Positions 22,374 to 30,634 of a stretch of 64,000 nt of DNA are shown one piece after another. The notes under the pieces were generated by a model. The model worked only from the letters and a program-made list of their open reading frames with translations. It was not told the DNA's origin and did not search any database. The stretch is from positions 102,966 to 166,965 of the forward strand of contig NZ_SMMH01000005.1 of NCBI RefSeq assembly GCF_004634215.1, in the 5' to 3' direction. Source of the stretch: Deinococcus fonticola. Its GTDB lineage: Bacteria; Deinococcota; Deinococci; Deinococcales; Deinococcaceae. A program made the translations under genes and the position numbers. Each line of letters opens with the position of its first letter. Position 1 is the first letter of the stretch.

Positions 22374-22444
22374 ATAACCCCTCAGTCAGCTTCGCTGACA
22401 GCTCCCCCTGAGGGGAGCTGCCCCGCCAGGGGCCGAGGGGTTAT
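22374..22444. repeat. 71-bp composite palindromic intergenic repeat
   Basis: Terminal arms ATAACCCCTC and GAGGGGTTAT flank three inner structures: GTCAGC-TTC-GCTGAC, AGCTCCCC-CTGA-GGGGAGCT and a CCCC/GGGG pair. It fills the gap between the 54-codon gene and the aldehyde dehydrogenase stop. A diverged copy of its right half is at 56776-56808, which supports a dispersed REP-like family. It could also serve as a terminator for both convergent genes. Confidence 0.7.
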
Positions 22445-23868
22445 CACGGCAACTTCTCGGTGAATTTCAGGAGCCAGCCTGCGGCCCTGGCGGCGGGGCG
22501 TCTAAAGGGCGGGTGGCCCAGGTGCGTGATGCTGTTCTTGCCTTCGTGAACCACGGTGCGGTAGTGGCTGAAGGTGCGGAAGCCGTGCTCGCCGTGGTAG
22601 TGGCCCATGCCGCTGTGGCCCAACCCCCCGAAGGGCAGGCGGTGGTCCGTGATGTGGATGATGACGCCGTTGCTGACCATGCCCCCGCTGCGGGTGCGCT
22701 GCTGAATGAAGCGGGTGGCTTCGCCGTTCCCGAAGGCGTAGAGGGCCAGGGGTGTCGGCCCACGGTTGATGTCGTCCAGCGCGGTTTGCAGGTCGTCGTA
22801 AGGCAGGATGGGCAGCACCGGGCCGAACAGTTCCTGACTCATGACCGGCATGGCGCGGGTGACGTTGCTGAGCACCGTGGGCGTGATGAATTTGCCCTGC
22901 TCGTCGAATTCCCCGCCGAGGTTCAGGGTCGCGCCCAGGTTGAGGCTGCCCACCACCAGTTCGCGCAGCCGGGCCACACTTTCGGCGCTGATGATGCGCC
23001 CCAGATCCGCGTTCTGCCGCAGGGTGTGCGGGTCGCCATACATGGCCTGCACGGCGTCGCGGACGTGCCGCACGAACTGGGCCTGCTTTTCGCGGGGCAC
23101 CAGCACGTAGTCGGGGGCAATGCAGGTCTGCCCGGCGTTCATGAGTTTGCCCCAGGCGGTGCGCTGGGCGGCCAGGGACAGGTCGGCGCTGCGGTCGATG
23201 ACGACGGGGCTTTTGCCGCCCAGTTCCAGCGTGACCGGGGTCAGATTGCCAGCGGCGGCCTGCATGACCTTCCGGCCCACGCCGGTATTTCCGGTGAACA
23301 GAATGTGGTCGAACGGCAGGTGCGTCAGGAACGCGGCGGTGTCGGCGTCCCCCTGCACCACGGCCACCAGGTGCGGCTCGAAGACGGCTTCAATGAGTTC
23401 CTGAATGACCTGCGCGGTGGCGGGCGCTTTCTCACTGGGTTTCAGAATAACGGTGTTCCCGGCGCTCAGGGCGTCCACGAACGGCGAGAGCAGATTGGTG
23501 ATGGGGTAATTCCACGGCCCCAGAATCAGCACCGTGCCCTTGGGTTGCGGCACGATTTCGCCCCGGATGCCGGGCATGGTCATGGGGCCGGGAACGTGCT
23601 GGGGGCGCATCCAGCGTTCCACCTGGCGAAGGTTGTGGTTCAGCCCTTCCATGACCTGGTGCAGCTCCGTGACTTCCACCTCGGTGCGGCTTTTGCCCAG
23701 GTCGGCGTGCATGGCCGCGATGAAAGCTTCGCGGCGGGCGCCCACGGCCGCACGAAAACCCCTGAGCAGGGCGCGGCGCTCGGCGGGCGTGGTGCGCTGC
23801 ATGCGGGCGCGGTGGGCCTGCTGGGCCTGGAAGACGGCTTTTATTTCGGTTTCGGTCAGGTGGGTCAT
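22444..23868 (-). CDS. Aldehyde dehydrogenase, class 3 type
   Basis: The 474-residue NAD(P)-dependent dehydrogenase has the cofactor site ILGPWNYPITNLL (115-127) and KPSEKAP, the GNTGVGRK turn, catalytic E215 in ELGGKSP and nucleophile C249 in GQTCIAPDY. The shorter form without the N-terminal extension and the C-terminal HHGEHGFRTFSHYRTV-like block resemble ALDH3/coniferyl aldehyde dehydrogenases, which oxidise fatty or aromatic aldehydes. A GAGG sequence precedes the ATG. It stands alone. Confidence 0.92.
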   Translation of the reverse strand: MTHLTETEIKAVFQAQQAHRARMQRTTPAERRALLRGFRAAVGARREAFIAAMHADLGKSRTEVEVTELHQVMEGLNHNLRQVERWMRPQHVPGPMTMPGIRGEIVPQPKGTVLILGPWNYPITNLLSPFVDALSAGNTVILKPSEKAPATAQVIQELIEAVFEPHLVAVVQGDADTAAFLTHLPFDHILFTGNTGVGRKVMQAAAGNLTPVTLELGGKSPVVIDRSADLSLAAQRTAWGKLMNAGQTCIAPDYVLVPREKQAQFVRHVRDAVQAMYGDPHTLRQNADLGRIISAESVARLRELVVGSLNLGATLNLGGEFDEQGKFITPTVLSNVTRAMPVMSQELFGPVLPILPYDDLQTALDDINRGPTPLALYAFGNGEATRFIQQRTRSGGMVSNGVIIHITDHRLPFGGLGHSGMGHYHGEHGFRTFSHYRTVVHEGKNSITHLGHPPFRRPAARAAGWLLKFTEKLP

Positions 23869-23989
23869 GGGAAACCTCGGGGAAGGGTCAGGGCGGGGCA
23901 GGTGGTAACCCCTCCAGCTTAACCTCTGACTGCACCCGGTACAGAAATCGGGACACGATTCAAACCGCGAGGTTGCAGCGCCACGACAA

Positions 23990-24017
23990 AGGCCAGTCCC
24001 ACCACGGAAACTGGCCT
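23990..24017 (-). terminator. Terminator of the SpoOM gene
   Basis: An 8-bp stem AGGCCAGT / ACTGGCCT with a 12-nt loop, followed on the minus strand by TTTGTCG, 15 nt after the SpoOM stop. Confidence 0.7.
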
Positions 24018-24032
24018 CGGGGAGCTTGCGGT

Positions 24033-24767
24033 TTACATCAGCGCGCGAATTCGCACTTCCAGTTCGCGGGCCACAGCGTCCGGCCCGCCCGCGAGCGTCT
24101 GGGCGCCGAGGTGCCAGCGGCCCTTCTGCTCGAATTCACTCACGAAGAAACTCGCCATGCCGGTGGCGCGTCTGTCCACTTCCAGAATGACGTCCAGGCC
24201 GCCCCGGCTGGGAAACATCATCATCTCGATCTCGGCAATCTTGTACTGGCCGTAAGGGGGCCGGAAGGCCAGTTCCTGCACGATCTGGCCATGGTGATAC
24301 TCGACTTCGCTGCCCGACAGGGTAAAGCCCAGGCGCTGCGCGGCGGCGATCAGGGTTTCCGCCTCGGAACTGGGCAGGATTTGCAGGTGATCCTGATCGC
24401 CGGGGTCGACCGCGCCCGCAATGTCGGCGTCGGTGGCCAGCCACACCTGCGTGCCGGGCAAACTGAGGGGGGTATTCAGCGGCACGGCAATGCTGAAAGG
24501 AAACTCGCGCACCTCGCCGGGACGCAGGGTGAACCCAGGAACCACCTGCTCCTTCGAGAGTTGATGCGTCATGTAACTGTCGTCAGTTTTGTAGCGGGTG
24601 GCGAGGCCGAGGTTAATCCGCTCGATGCGCTGCTCGATGGCCCCGCCGCGAATGACGACCACACCCGTGACCTGCCCGCCCACGCGAACGGCATTGTGGT
24701 GAACCTGCGCGTCCACACTGGCGTTTCCTACCCCGATAGCGGCCATCATCTTCTTCAAGAATCCCAT
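24033..24767 (-). CDS. SpoOM family protein
   Basis: The 244-residue protein belongs to the Spo0M/arrestin-like family. It begins MGFLKKMMAAIGVGNASVDA, followed by two beta-sandwich halves with GGQVTGVVVIRGG and LRPGEVREFPFSIAVP. In Bacillus, Spo0M affects sporulation and interacts with the cytoskeleton and division proteins. In this non-sporulating lineage its role is unknown. A TAACGT -10 box lies 5 nt before the ATG. Confidence 0.88.
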   Translation of the reverse strand: MGFLKKMMAAIGVGNASVDAQVHHNAVRVGGQVTGVVVIRGGAIEQRIERINLGLATRYKTDDSYMTHQLSKEQVVPGFTLRPGEVREFPFSIAVPLNTPLSLPGTQVWLATDADIAGAVDPGDQDHLQILPSSEAETLIAAAQRLGFTLSGSEVEYHHGQIVQELAFRPPYGQYKIAEIEMMMFPSRGGLDVILEVDRRATGMASFFVSEFEQKGRWHLGAQTLAGGPDAVARELEVRIRALM

Positions 24768-24772
24768 GCAAG

Positions 24773-24778
24773 ACGTTA
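24773..24778 (-). promoter_or_regulatory. -10 box of the SpoOM gene, leaderless type
   Basis: TAACGT on the minus strand with 5 nt to the ATG at 24767. Confidence 0.45.
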
Positions 24779-24914
24779 CGGCAGGAAAATCGAATTGGTT
24801 CCCTGGCTACGAACCCCTGCCGTCCGGCACCTGTGATCTCGCGGGCGAAAGGGTCAAGATGCGCCTGATGACGCGTAAATTCTGCCCATTACGCCGCAGC
24901 ACCTGCCCTGAAGT

Positions 24915-25574
24915 TCACCCGGATCGGCCGGCCAGCACGATGTACCTCTCCTCGCGGTAAGGCAGGCCTTTTGCTGTCGCGCACCTGTCCCAGTCGGCGC
25001 GGTGGGCCGGTTCGCCCATGAAGGCGCCGCGGGTTTGCCAGTCTTCCCAGGTAGGAGCGAACGCCTGCACGCTCACGCGCCACTCGCTCAGGATGGCCCA
25101 GTTCACGGCGGCCAGTCGCTCCGGCACCTGCGGCACCTCCAGACGCGGCCCCACGTACAGGAACCGGGCATCCGGGGCGGCTAGTTCGTTCAGGTGCAGG
25201 ATCGCACTGGTCGGCCCGCGCCGCGACACGATCAGGTCAAACGGCACCTGCATTCCGTCCGGCACATCTGGCTTACCGTTCCAATCGAAGAACTGCGCGT
25301 GCGGGGCGTTCTTGCGTGCCTGTTCAAGCATTTCCGGCACGAAATCGTAAGCGGCCCAACCGGCGCTGTCCGGGCCGAAGCGGGCGGCGTCCAGCCCGTG
25401 ACCGCACCCGGCCTCCAGCACCCGCGTTTGTGGCGTGAGCAGCGAGGTCAGCACCACATCAAACGTGAGTTCCGGGTCAGGGCCACCCAGTTCACGCTGC
25501 CACGGGTGAAAGTATCCGCCCAGTTCGCGGGCCAAGCGGGCGTAACCCGCGCGTGAATGCAGGGAATCAGGCAT
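24915..25574 (-). CDS. SAM-dependent methyltransferase, class I
   Basis: The 219-residue protein has motif I VLEAGCGHGLDAARF at about residue 52, AYDFVPEMLEQARK as motif II and PFDLIVSRRGPTSAIL as motif IV. The N-terminal SRAGYARLARELGGYF suggests a small-molecule or RNA methyltransferase of the Methyltransf_11/25 type; the substrate cannot be told. TAGACT 8 nt before the ATG is a possible -10 box. It is followed at 24768-24914 only by the SpoOM promoter region. Confidence 0.85.
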   Translation of the reverse strand: MPDSLHSRAGYARLARELGGYFHPWQRELGGPDPELTFDVVLTSLLTPQTRVLEAGCGHGLDAARFGPDSAGWAAYDFVPEMLEQARKNAPHAQFFDWNGKPDVPDGMQVPFDLIVSRRGPTSAILHLNELAAPDARFLYVGPRLEVPQVPERLAAVNWAILSEWRVSVQAFAPTWEDWQTRGAFMGEPAHRADWDRCATAKGLPYREERYIVLAGRSG

Positions 25575-25628
25575 GAAGAGGCAGTCTACCTGGCGAAGTC
25601 AGAGAGAACATCGGCTGAATGACGGACA

Positions 25629-26606
25629 TCAGGCCAGCCACTCCGCCCAGCTCGCCAGAACATTCTGCACGGCGCCCTGCACGCCACTTCCGGGAGAACG
25701 GGCGGCGGTCTTTAAAGTGCCAAGGACGTTCAGGGCCAGGCCCGCGTGCTCCTCGTGCCTGAGGCGCGCCGGGGAGAGGCTCAGGCCGTGCGCGGCGGCT
25801 TCCTCGCGGTACGCTTCACGCAGCGTGTCGCCCCACTGAGTCCGTTCGCTGGCGTTCAGGCGAACGTGCAGCAGGTGGGCCAGGTCTTCACCAGGAATGC
25901 TGGTATGCACCTGCCCATAATCGATCAGGAACGGCAACCCGCCCGCGACCGGCCACAGCAGTTGCCCCGAGTGAATGTCCCCGTGGGCAATCGTGGAAAT
26001 GGGAGTGCGGCCCAGCAGCTCAGGCAGCACGGCGGTCACGTCTTGCATGATTGGGATGTGCGGGCCAGTGGCTTTCAAGGTCATTTGCTCTGCTTGTTTA
26101 ACCAGCACGTTTGGTTGCCACGCCCATGCACCAGTGAGGGCCGTATGGTTCGCCCAGAAAGCGTGCAACTGCGCCATGACGCGCACCACGTCCAGCAGGG
26201 CCGCGCCGCGCTGCGCCTCGGTCTGGAAAGCCCCCCAGCCATGTGTTTCGGGCAGCAGATCCGGCGTAAGCAGGTGTGACCGCAGGCGCCCCTCCTCCTG
26301 CGCTGCGTGCAGTAGGGGCGCGTGCCGCACCGGACACAGCGGCGCGAGGTCACGCAAGTAGGCAATCTCGCGCCCGAACCGGCGGTAAGCGCGGGCATCG
26401 CGCCAGCCCAGCGGCAGGTACTTCAGGAACAGTGGCCCAGACGGGGAAGTGAACCTTGCAAAGGCCGCGCCGTTCCCCTCCCACGCCTCCACGCGCCTCA
26501 CCCCAGGCAATTCACGCCGCAACCCGGCAGGCCACAGGGCCGGCCAGGAATGACCGACCGGGCCACCCCCACGGGCCGCCCGGGCATCATCTAAAAACGC
26601 AATCAA
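25629..26606 (-). CDS. Aminoglycoside phosphotransferase (APH/choline kinase) family protein
   Basis: The 325-residue kinase-like protein has a Lys-bearing beta strand GPLFLKYLP, the catalytic loop AHGDIHSGQLLW (Brenner motif HGDxHxxN-like with Gln in place of the usual Asn) and the metal-binding LIDYGQVHT. Such proteins phosphorylate small molecules, including aminoglycosides, homoserine and choline. The TTG start at 26606 overlaps the preceding stop as TTGA, implying translational coupling to the 76-codon gene and supporting this unusual start. Confidence 0.8.
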   Translation of the reverse strand: MIAFLDDARAARGGGPVGHSWPALWPAGLRRELPGVRRVEAWEGNGAAFARFTSPSGPLFLKYLPLGWRDARAYRRFGREIAYLRDLAPLCPVRHAPLLHAAQEEGRLRSHLLTPDLLPETHGWGAFQTEAQRGAALLDVVRVMAQLHAFWANHTALTGAWAWQPNVLVKQAEQMTLKATGPHIPIMQDVTAVLPELLGRTPISTIAHGDIHSGQLLWPVAGGLPFLIDYGQVHTSIPGEDLAHLLHVRLNASERTQWGDTLREAYREEAAAHGLSLSPARLRHEEHAGLALNVLGTLKTAARSPGSGVQGAVQNVLASWAEWLA

Positions 26607-26833
26607 CTGAGAAGAGACACCAGCCCGAACACCCCGGAACCGGCAGTCAGCGCCCCCAGCACGAACAGGCTCAGGCAGCCGCCCCGGCGCTTCACCGGGC
26701 GGTAATGCCCGTGCTGCACGTAACGCCCCCGCCCGTGACTGCTGTGGCTGCCTCCCAGAAACCCGCCCAGGCCGCCACGGTGACCACTGGAACGCGAATG
26801 ACCGAAGAATCCACCGCCAGAAAAGCTACTCAT
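26603..26833 (-). CDS. Small Gly/Ser/His-rich protein with a C-terminal membrane segment
   Basis: The 76-residue protein has a first half rich in Gly, Ser, His and Arg (SSGHRGGLGGFLGG, GSHSSHGRG). A basic stretch RPVKRRGG and a single hydrophobic segment (about 53-73) follow. A tail-anchored topology with the disordered half in the cytoplasm fits the positive-inside rule. TACCCT lies 5 nt before the ATG. It is coupled to the kinase gene. I do not recognise a family. Confidence 0.6.
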   Translation of the reverse strand: MSSFSGGGFFGHSRSSGHRGGLGGFLGGSHSSHGRGRYVQHGHYRPVKRRGGCLSLFVLGALTAGSGVFGLVSLLS

Positions 26834-27233
26834 GGTTCAGGGTACGCGGCGAGGACATGAAAAGTTCCCGAGACAGGGGCCATACGCCCCGGAAGAAGAG
26901 AATGGTGCTCCCCAGGCTGTTCTTGCGCGCCGAACGTGAGGAAGAGAAAATACGGTTGTGGACGCTATGAAGTGAATTCAGGAGCCGTTCTCGGATGTGC
27001 GGAGGAAAGTCCAGAAACCTATCAATCCAGCAATTCCGCCTCACCTGACCGACGTGACCTGACGATGATGAGTCGTTCGCTCCGGCGAAAAATCACCAGC
27101 CCAGCAGAATCTCTGAGCTATTCCCGGCTCAACAAATCGAACTGCCTCAACCGTCGCCAGCGTCAATGAGTCAAACGACGCTCAGCTCTGGATTTACCCG
27201 CAACTTTGGGCGCAGTGAAAAACACGAACCTAC
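26834..27233. other. 400-bp gap without a supported gene
   Basis: Besides the -10 box TACCCT at 26839-26844 for the small downstream gene, I see no frame with family-like sequence. Short frames on both strands overlap one another and have basic, repetitive composition of the kind produced by chance. It may be decayed coding sequence. The right end leads into the pheT terminator. Confidence 0.5.
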
Positions 27234-27235
27234 AG

Positions 27236-27265
27236 AAAAGGCGACTGAACATTAATCCAGTCGCC
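27236..27265 (-). terminator. Terminator of the pheST operon
   Basis: An 8-bp stem GGCGACTG / CAGTCGCC with a 10-nt loop is followed by TTTT on the minus strand, 15 nt after the pheT stop. Confidence 0.85.
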
Positions 27266-27280
27266 CTTTCTCGTCTGTTG

Positions 27281-29740
27281 TTACTTCTCGCGGATGCTCC
27301 AGCCTTGCGCTTTTACGGCTCCGATCAGCCTGTCCATAACGGGGTCAACTTCCTCATCCGTCAGGGTCTTGGCGCCGCGGAACACCAGGCGCACGGCCAC
27401 GCTGCGGTTGCCGGCCCCGACCTGATCTCCGGTATACACGTCAAAGGGTTCCACACTCTCCAGCAATTCGCCCGCTTCGCGTTTCAGCAGGGCGGCCACT
27501 TCACCGTAACTGACCCCCGTGGGGGCAATCACCGCAAGGTCGCGCCAGGCAGCGGGGGCGCGGCTGGGGTCGCGGAAGGCCCAGGAACGTCCCGGCAAGG
27601 GCAAGGCCGCTTCGAGGATGAACGTGTCGCCCTTCAGGTTGAATTCCTGCGCGATTTCCGGGTGCAGTGCGCCGAGCCAGCCGACGCGTTGGCCATTCCA
27701 CACGACGGCCCCGGCAATGCCGGGATGAAGCGCGGCAGGAACGTCGTCTCCCCGCAGTTGTTCCAGCGTGAAGGCGGCACCGACAGCGGCGGCGAGGCTC
27801 TCGACCAGGCCTTTGAACACGCTGAAGTTGCCTTTCACGCCGGGCTGGTAGGTGGCGCCCGCCAGGTCGCCGCGCATCAGCAGGCCCAGGCGCTCGGTTT
27901 CACCCGTCGCGGGGAAAATGCGCCCGATTTCGAACAGCAGGACGCGTTCGCCTTTGGCGTGGGCCTGCGCGGCTTTCAGCAGGCTGGGGTACAGGGCAGT
28001 TCGCATGCCCGTCCGGTCGGTGGTCATGGGGTTCTGAAGGCGCACCCCCGGCGTTTCCGTGCGGGCTTTCTGCGCTTCGTCGTCGCTGGTGAAGGTGTAC
28101 GTCACCACTTCCTGAAAGCCCAGGCCGGACAGGGTACGGCGCAGGTCGCTGCGGGCCTGACTGGGGGCAGACGCGCCCAGGTTGCTCTCGTGAACCCGCA
28201 TGGTCGGCAGCGTCTCCGGGAGTTCGGCGTACCCGTGCAGGCGGGCCACTTCCTCGGCCAGGTCGGGCCAGATGTTCATGTCCACACGCCACGACGGGCC
28301 AGTGACCTTCAGTTCGTCGCCGGCACCTTCGACCTGGCACCCCAGCCGCTTCAGAATGTCGCGCATTTCGGCCGTTTCAATGTCCATGCCCAGCAGGGCG
28401 CGAATCTGGTCGCCGGTCGCGGTGATTTCCAGTGGCAGTTCCGGCTCGCCCACCAGCGTCTGACCGCTCTCCGGCGTGCCGCCCCCGTACTGCGCCAGCA
28501 GTTCCGCCACACGCTGAGCCGCTTTCGGGGCGAGCAGCGGGTCGACGCCGCGCTCGAAACGGTACACGGCATCGGTTTTCAGGCCCAGGCGGGTGGCTGT
28601 GCGCCGCAGCAGCACCGGGTCGAAGTGCGCCGACTCGATCACCACGTTGTGCGTGTCGGCCCGCACGTGCCCGTGATCCCCACCCACGATGCCCGCAATG
28701 CCCAGCACGTGATTTCCCGCCTTCGGTTCGCCGGCCCTGGCAAAAGCTTCCGCCACGCTGGGAATCTCGCCGGCTCCGCCGTCCAGAATCAGCAGGTCTT
28801 CCGGGCCCACCTGGTGCGTATTGCCCATCAAGTCCTTCACCGTTTCGCCTTCGCGCAGGCCGAAATTCACGTTGATCTGGTCACCCTGCACGTCGCGGCG
28901 GTCATAAAGCGCCGTGGGCTGGCCCAGTTCCATCATCACGTAGTTGCTGGTGTCCACGATCAGGTCGATGGAACGCATCCCGCTGAGGGTCACGCGGCGC
29001 TGCATCCACAGGGGCGCGGGGCCGTTCTGTACGTTACTGACGGCGCGGGCGGCGAAGTGGTCACAGCCGAAGCGCAATTTTCTGGACGGGTCGCGTTCCA
29101 GCGTGCGGCCCTTGGGGGGTAGGGTCACGCGAATTTCGCCCGGTTGCGTCGGCACGGGGCCCACCACCGGCTCTTTCAACTCCAGTTTCAGGAAGGCCGC
29201 CAGGTCACGACTCACACCCAGCGCACTCAATACGTCGGCGCGGTTCGGCGTCACCTCGATGTCCAGCACGTGATCGGCAGGCCACAACTCGCTCATGGGC
29301 GTACCGGGCGCCGCCGTTCCCACCGGGAAGGTCAGGATGCCTGCGCTGGCCTCCCCAATCCCCAGTTCCTTCGCGCTGGCGCACATGCCCCACGACTCCA
29401 CGCCCTGCATCGAGCGCACACCGTACTCCATGCCCCCCAGCGAGGTGCCCGGCGTCACCAGAGCGACCATCGTTCCTGCCGGTAGCCCCACCGCGTTCGG
29501 CGCACCGGACGCCACCGTTTTCACACCACTCGCGCCCGTAGCAAGCGTCAATCTGGTGAGTTGCGTTCCCGCCATCGGCTCGGCGGCCTGCACCGCCGCC
29601 AGAATCACGCCCGCCACAGGCGCGGGAACTTCATCCACGCCCTCCAGCGGCAACCCCAGGTGCGCGAAGATAGGCTCCAGTTCAGCAACGGGGGGCAGGT
29701 TCGGAACAAGTTCTTTCAACCAGGAATAGGGGAGTTTCAT
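27281..29740 (-). CDS. pheT: Phenylalanyl-tRNA synthetase beta subunit
   Basis: The 819-residue beta subunit of the (alpha-beta)2 enzyme that charges tRNA-Phe. It begins MKLPYSWLKELVP and has an OB-fold EMAP-like domain (about 40-150), a B3/B4 editing region and B5. A C-terminal ferredoxin-like anticodon-binding domain ends with VRLVFRGAKTLTDEEVD. Length is normal for the bacterial family. Its ATG overlaps the Nudix stop (ATGA) and pheT ends the operon. Confidence 0.96.
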   Translation of the reverse strand: MKLPYSWLKELVPNLPPVAELEPIFAHLGLPLEGVDEVPAPVAGVILAAVQAAEPMAGTQLTRLTLATGASGVKTVASGAPNAVGLPAGTMVALVTPGTSLGGMEYGVRSMQGVESWGMCASAKELGIGEASAGILTFPVGTAAPGTPMSELWPADHVLDIEVTPNRADVLSALGVSRDLAAFLKLELKEPVVGPVPTQPGEIRVTLPPKGRTLERDPSRKLRFGCDHFAARAVSNVQNGPAPLWMQRRVTLSGMRSIDLIVDTSNYVMMELGQPTALYDRRDVQGDQINVNFGLREGETVKDLMGNTHQVGPEDLLILDGGAGEIPSVAEAFARAGEPKAGNHVLGIAGIVGGDHGHVRADTHNVVIESAHFDPVLLRRTATRLGLKTDAVYRFERGVDPLLAPKAAQRVAELLAQYGGGTPESGQTLVGEPELPLEITATGDQIRALLGMDIETAEMRDILKRLGCQVEGAGDELKVTGPSWRVDMNIWPDLAEEVARLHGYAELPETLPTMRVHESNLGASAPSQARSDLRRTLSGLGFQEVVTYTFTSDDEAQKARTETPGVRLQNPMTTDRTGMRTALYPSLLKAAQAHAKGERVLLFEIGRIFPATGETERLGLLMRGDLAGATYQPGVKGNFSVFKGLVESLAAAVGAAFTLEQLRGDDVPAALHPGIAGAVVWNGQRVGWLGALHPEIAQEFNLKGDTFILEAALPLPGRSWAFRDPSRAPAAWRDLAVIAPTGVSYGEVAALLKREAGELLESVEPFDVYTGDQVGAGNRSVAVRLVFRGAKTLTDEEVDPVMDRLIGAVKAQGWSIREK

Positions 29741-30171
29741 TGATTACCTTCTTTTGACTTGCTTTGATCGTTTAAACCACGCACCAGGCCTCGCGCCTGC
29801 TCCGGTACGAGGTTCACTTCTTCCAGGCGTTTCAGACTGACCCATTCGGGCCGATACCAGTTTTCTTCGCTCTGGCGAATGGTGCCTTCCGGGCCATCGC
29901 CCAGGCGCATTTCGCCAGACACCAGCCGCGTCAGGAAGTAGTGTTCGTGGTTTTGCAGATTGTCGAGCACGAGCACTTCCGGGCCGACTTCGACCACGAG
30001 GTTGACTTCCTCCAGCACCTCGCGGGCGCAGGCTTCGGCGGGCGTTTCGCCTTCCTCGATGCCACCACCGGGAAGCGTGGCATAAGCTTTGCCATTTTTC
30101 CGACGCAGCATAAGAAGAACTTCGTTCTGATCATTGAAAAGGATGCCGACAGCACGCGGACGAAGGGTCAT
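29737..30171 (-). CDS. Nudix hydrolase
   Basis: The 144-residue protein has an intact Nudix box, GGGIEEGETPAEACAREVLEEV (positions about 34-55, with the catalytic REVxEEV). The rest is a single alpha-beta-alpha fold. It hydrolyses an unidentified nucleoside diphosphate derivative. It lies inside the pheS-pheT operon with 4-bp overlaps on both sides, so it must be made in step with PheT. Confidence 0.9.
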   Translation of the reverse strand: MTLRPRAVGILFNDQNEVLLMLRRKNGKAYATLPGGGIEEGETPAEACAREVLEEVNLVVEVGPEVLVLDNLQNHEHYFLTRLVSGEMRLGDGPEGTIRQSEENWYRPEWVSLKRLEEVNLVPEQARGLVRGLNDQSKSKEGNQ

Positions 30172-30629
30172 AAGTTCTCCTTATCGGCCCAGCCAACTCC
30201 ATCACAGAGCCAAGCGCGAATCGATGGGGCTATGTAATCTGCATATGTCCAATCTGGGGCAGAAATTTGTACATGATAAACGCCTTCTCTACCTTCATTT
30301 TCCCCAATGAAATACGCCATGTCTCCATCCTGCGCGAAGAAGAAACTTCCAGGCAGCTCAACCTGAAGCCACGAATACCATTCAAGCCAACTCACTACGT
30401 CCAACGGAGAAAGCAGCGAAAAATAGATGTACTCTCGTGTCCCCTCTTTGCTTTCTATCTGCAAATCTTTATACCGTTGAATAAGCTCTAAATACTCTGC
30501 TGGTGGATCAGGAAAGTATTTTAGTAGTTTTTCCAACTCTTCTGCCGAAGCAGGCCCAACGTAAGACCCCATCTTCTCCCAAGCGATGCGGAGATCAGGA
30601 TGCAAACTGTCCAAGATGCCCCCCGACAT
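30168..30629 (-). CDS. SMI1/KNR4 (SUKH)-like protein, low GC
   Basis: The 153-residue protein has the SUKH-type pattern: an N-terminal helix, PPAEYLELIQRYKDL, then LLSPLDVVSWLEW, FFFAQDGDMAYFIG and VYHVQISAPDW. SUKH proteins often act as immunity proteins against polymorphic toxins, or as adaptor domains. Base composition is clearly more AT-rich than flanking genes, with many A/T-ending codons, indicating recent transfer. It starts 5 nt after the pheS stop and overlaps the Nudix start. No toxin is adjacent. Confidence 0.7.
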   Translation of the reverse strand: MSGGILDSLHPDLRIAWEKMGSYVGPASAEELEKLLKYFPDPPAEYLELIQRYKDLQIESKEGTREYIYFSLLSPLDVVSWLEWYSWLQVELPGSFFFAQDGDMAYFIGENEGREGVYHVQISAPDWTYADYIAPSIRAWLCDGVGWADKENL

Positions 30630-30634
30630 GACGT

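Noticed and set aside
26826..27044. 72-codon minus-strand frame
   Set aside because: No ribosome site, no family-like sequence, and it overlaps the promoter and start of the 76-codon gene.
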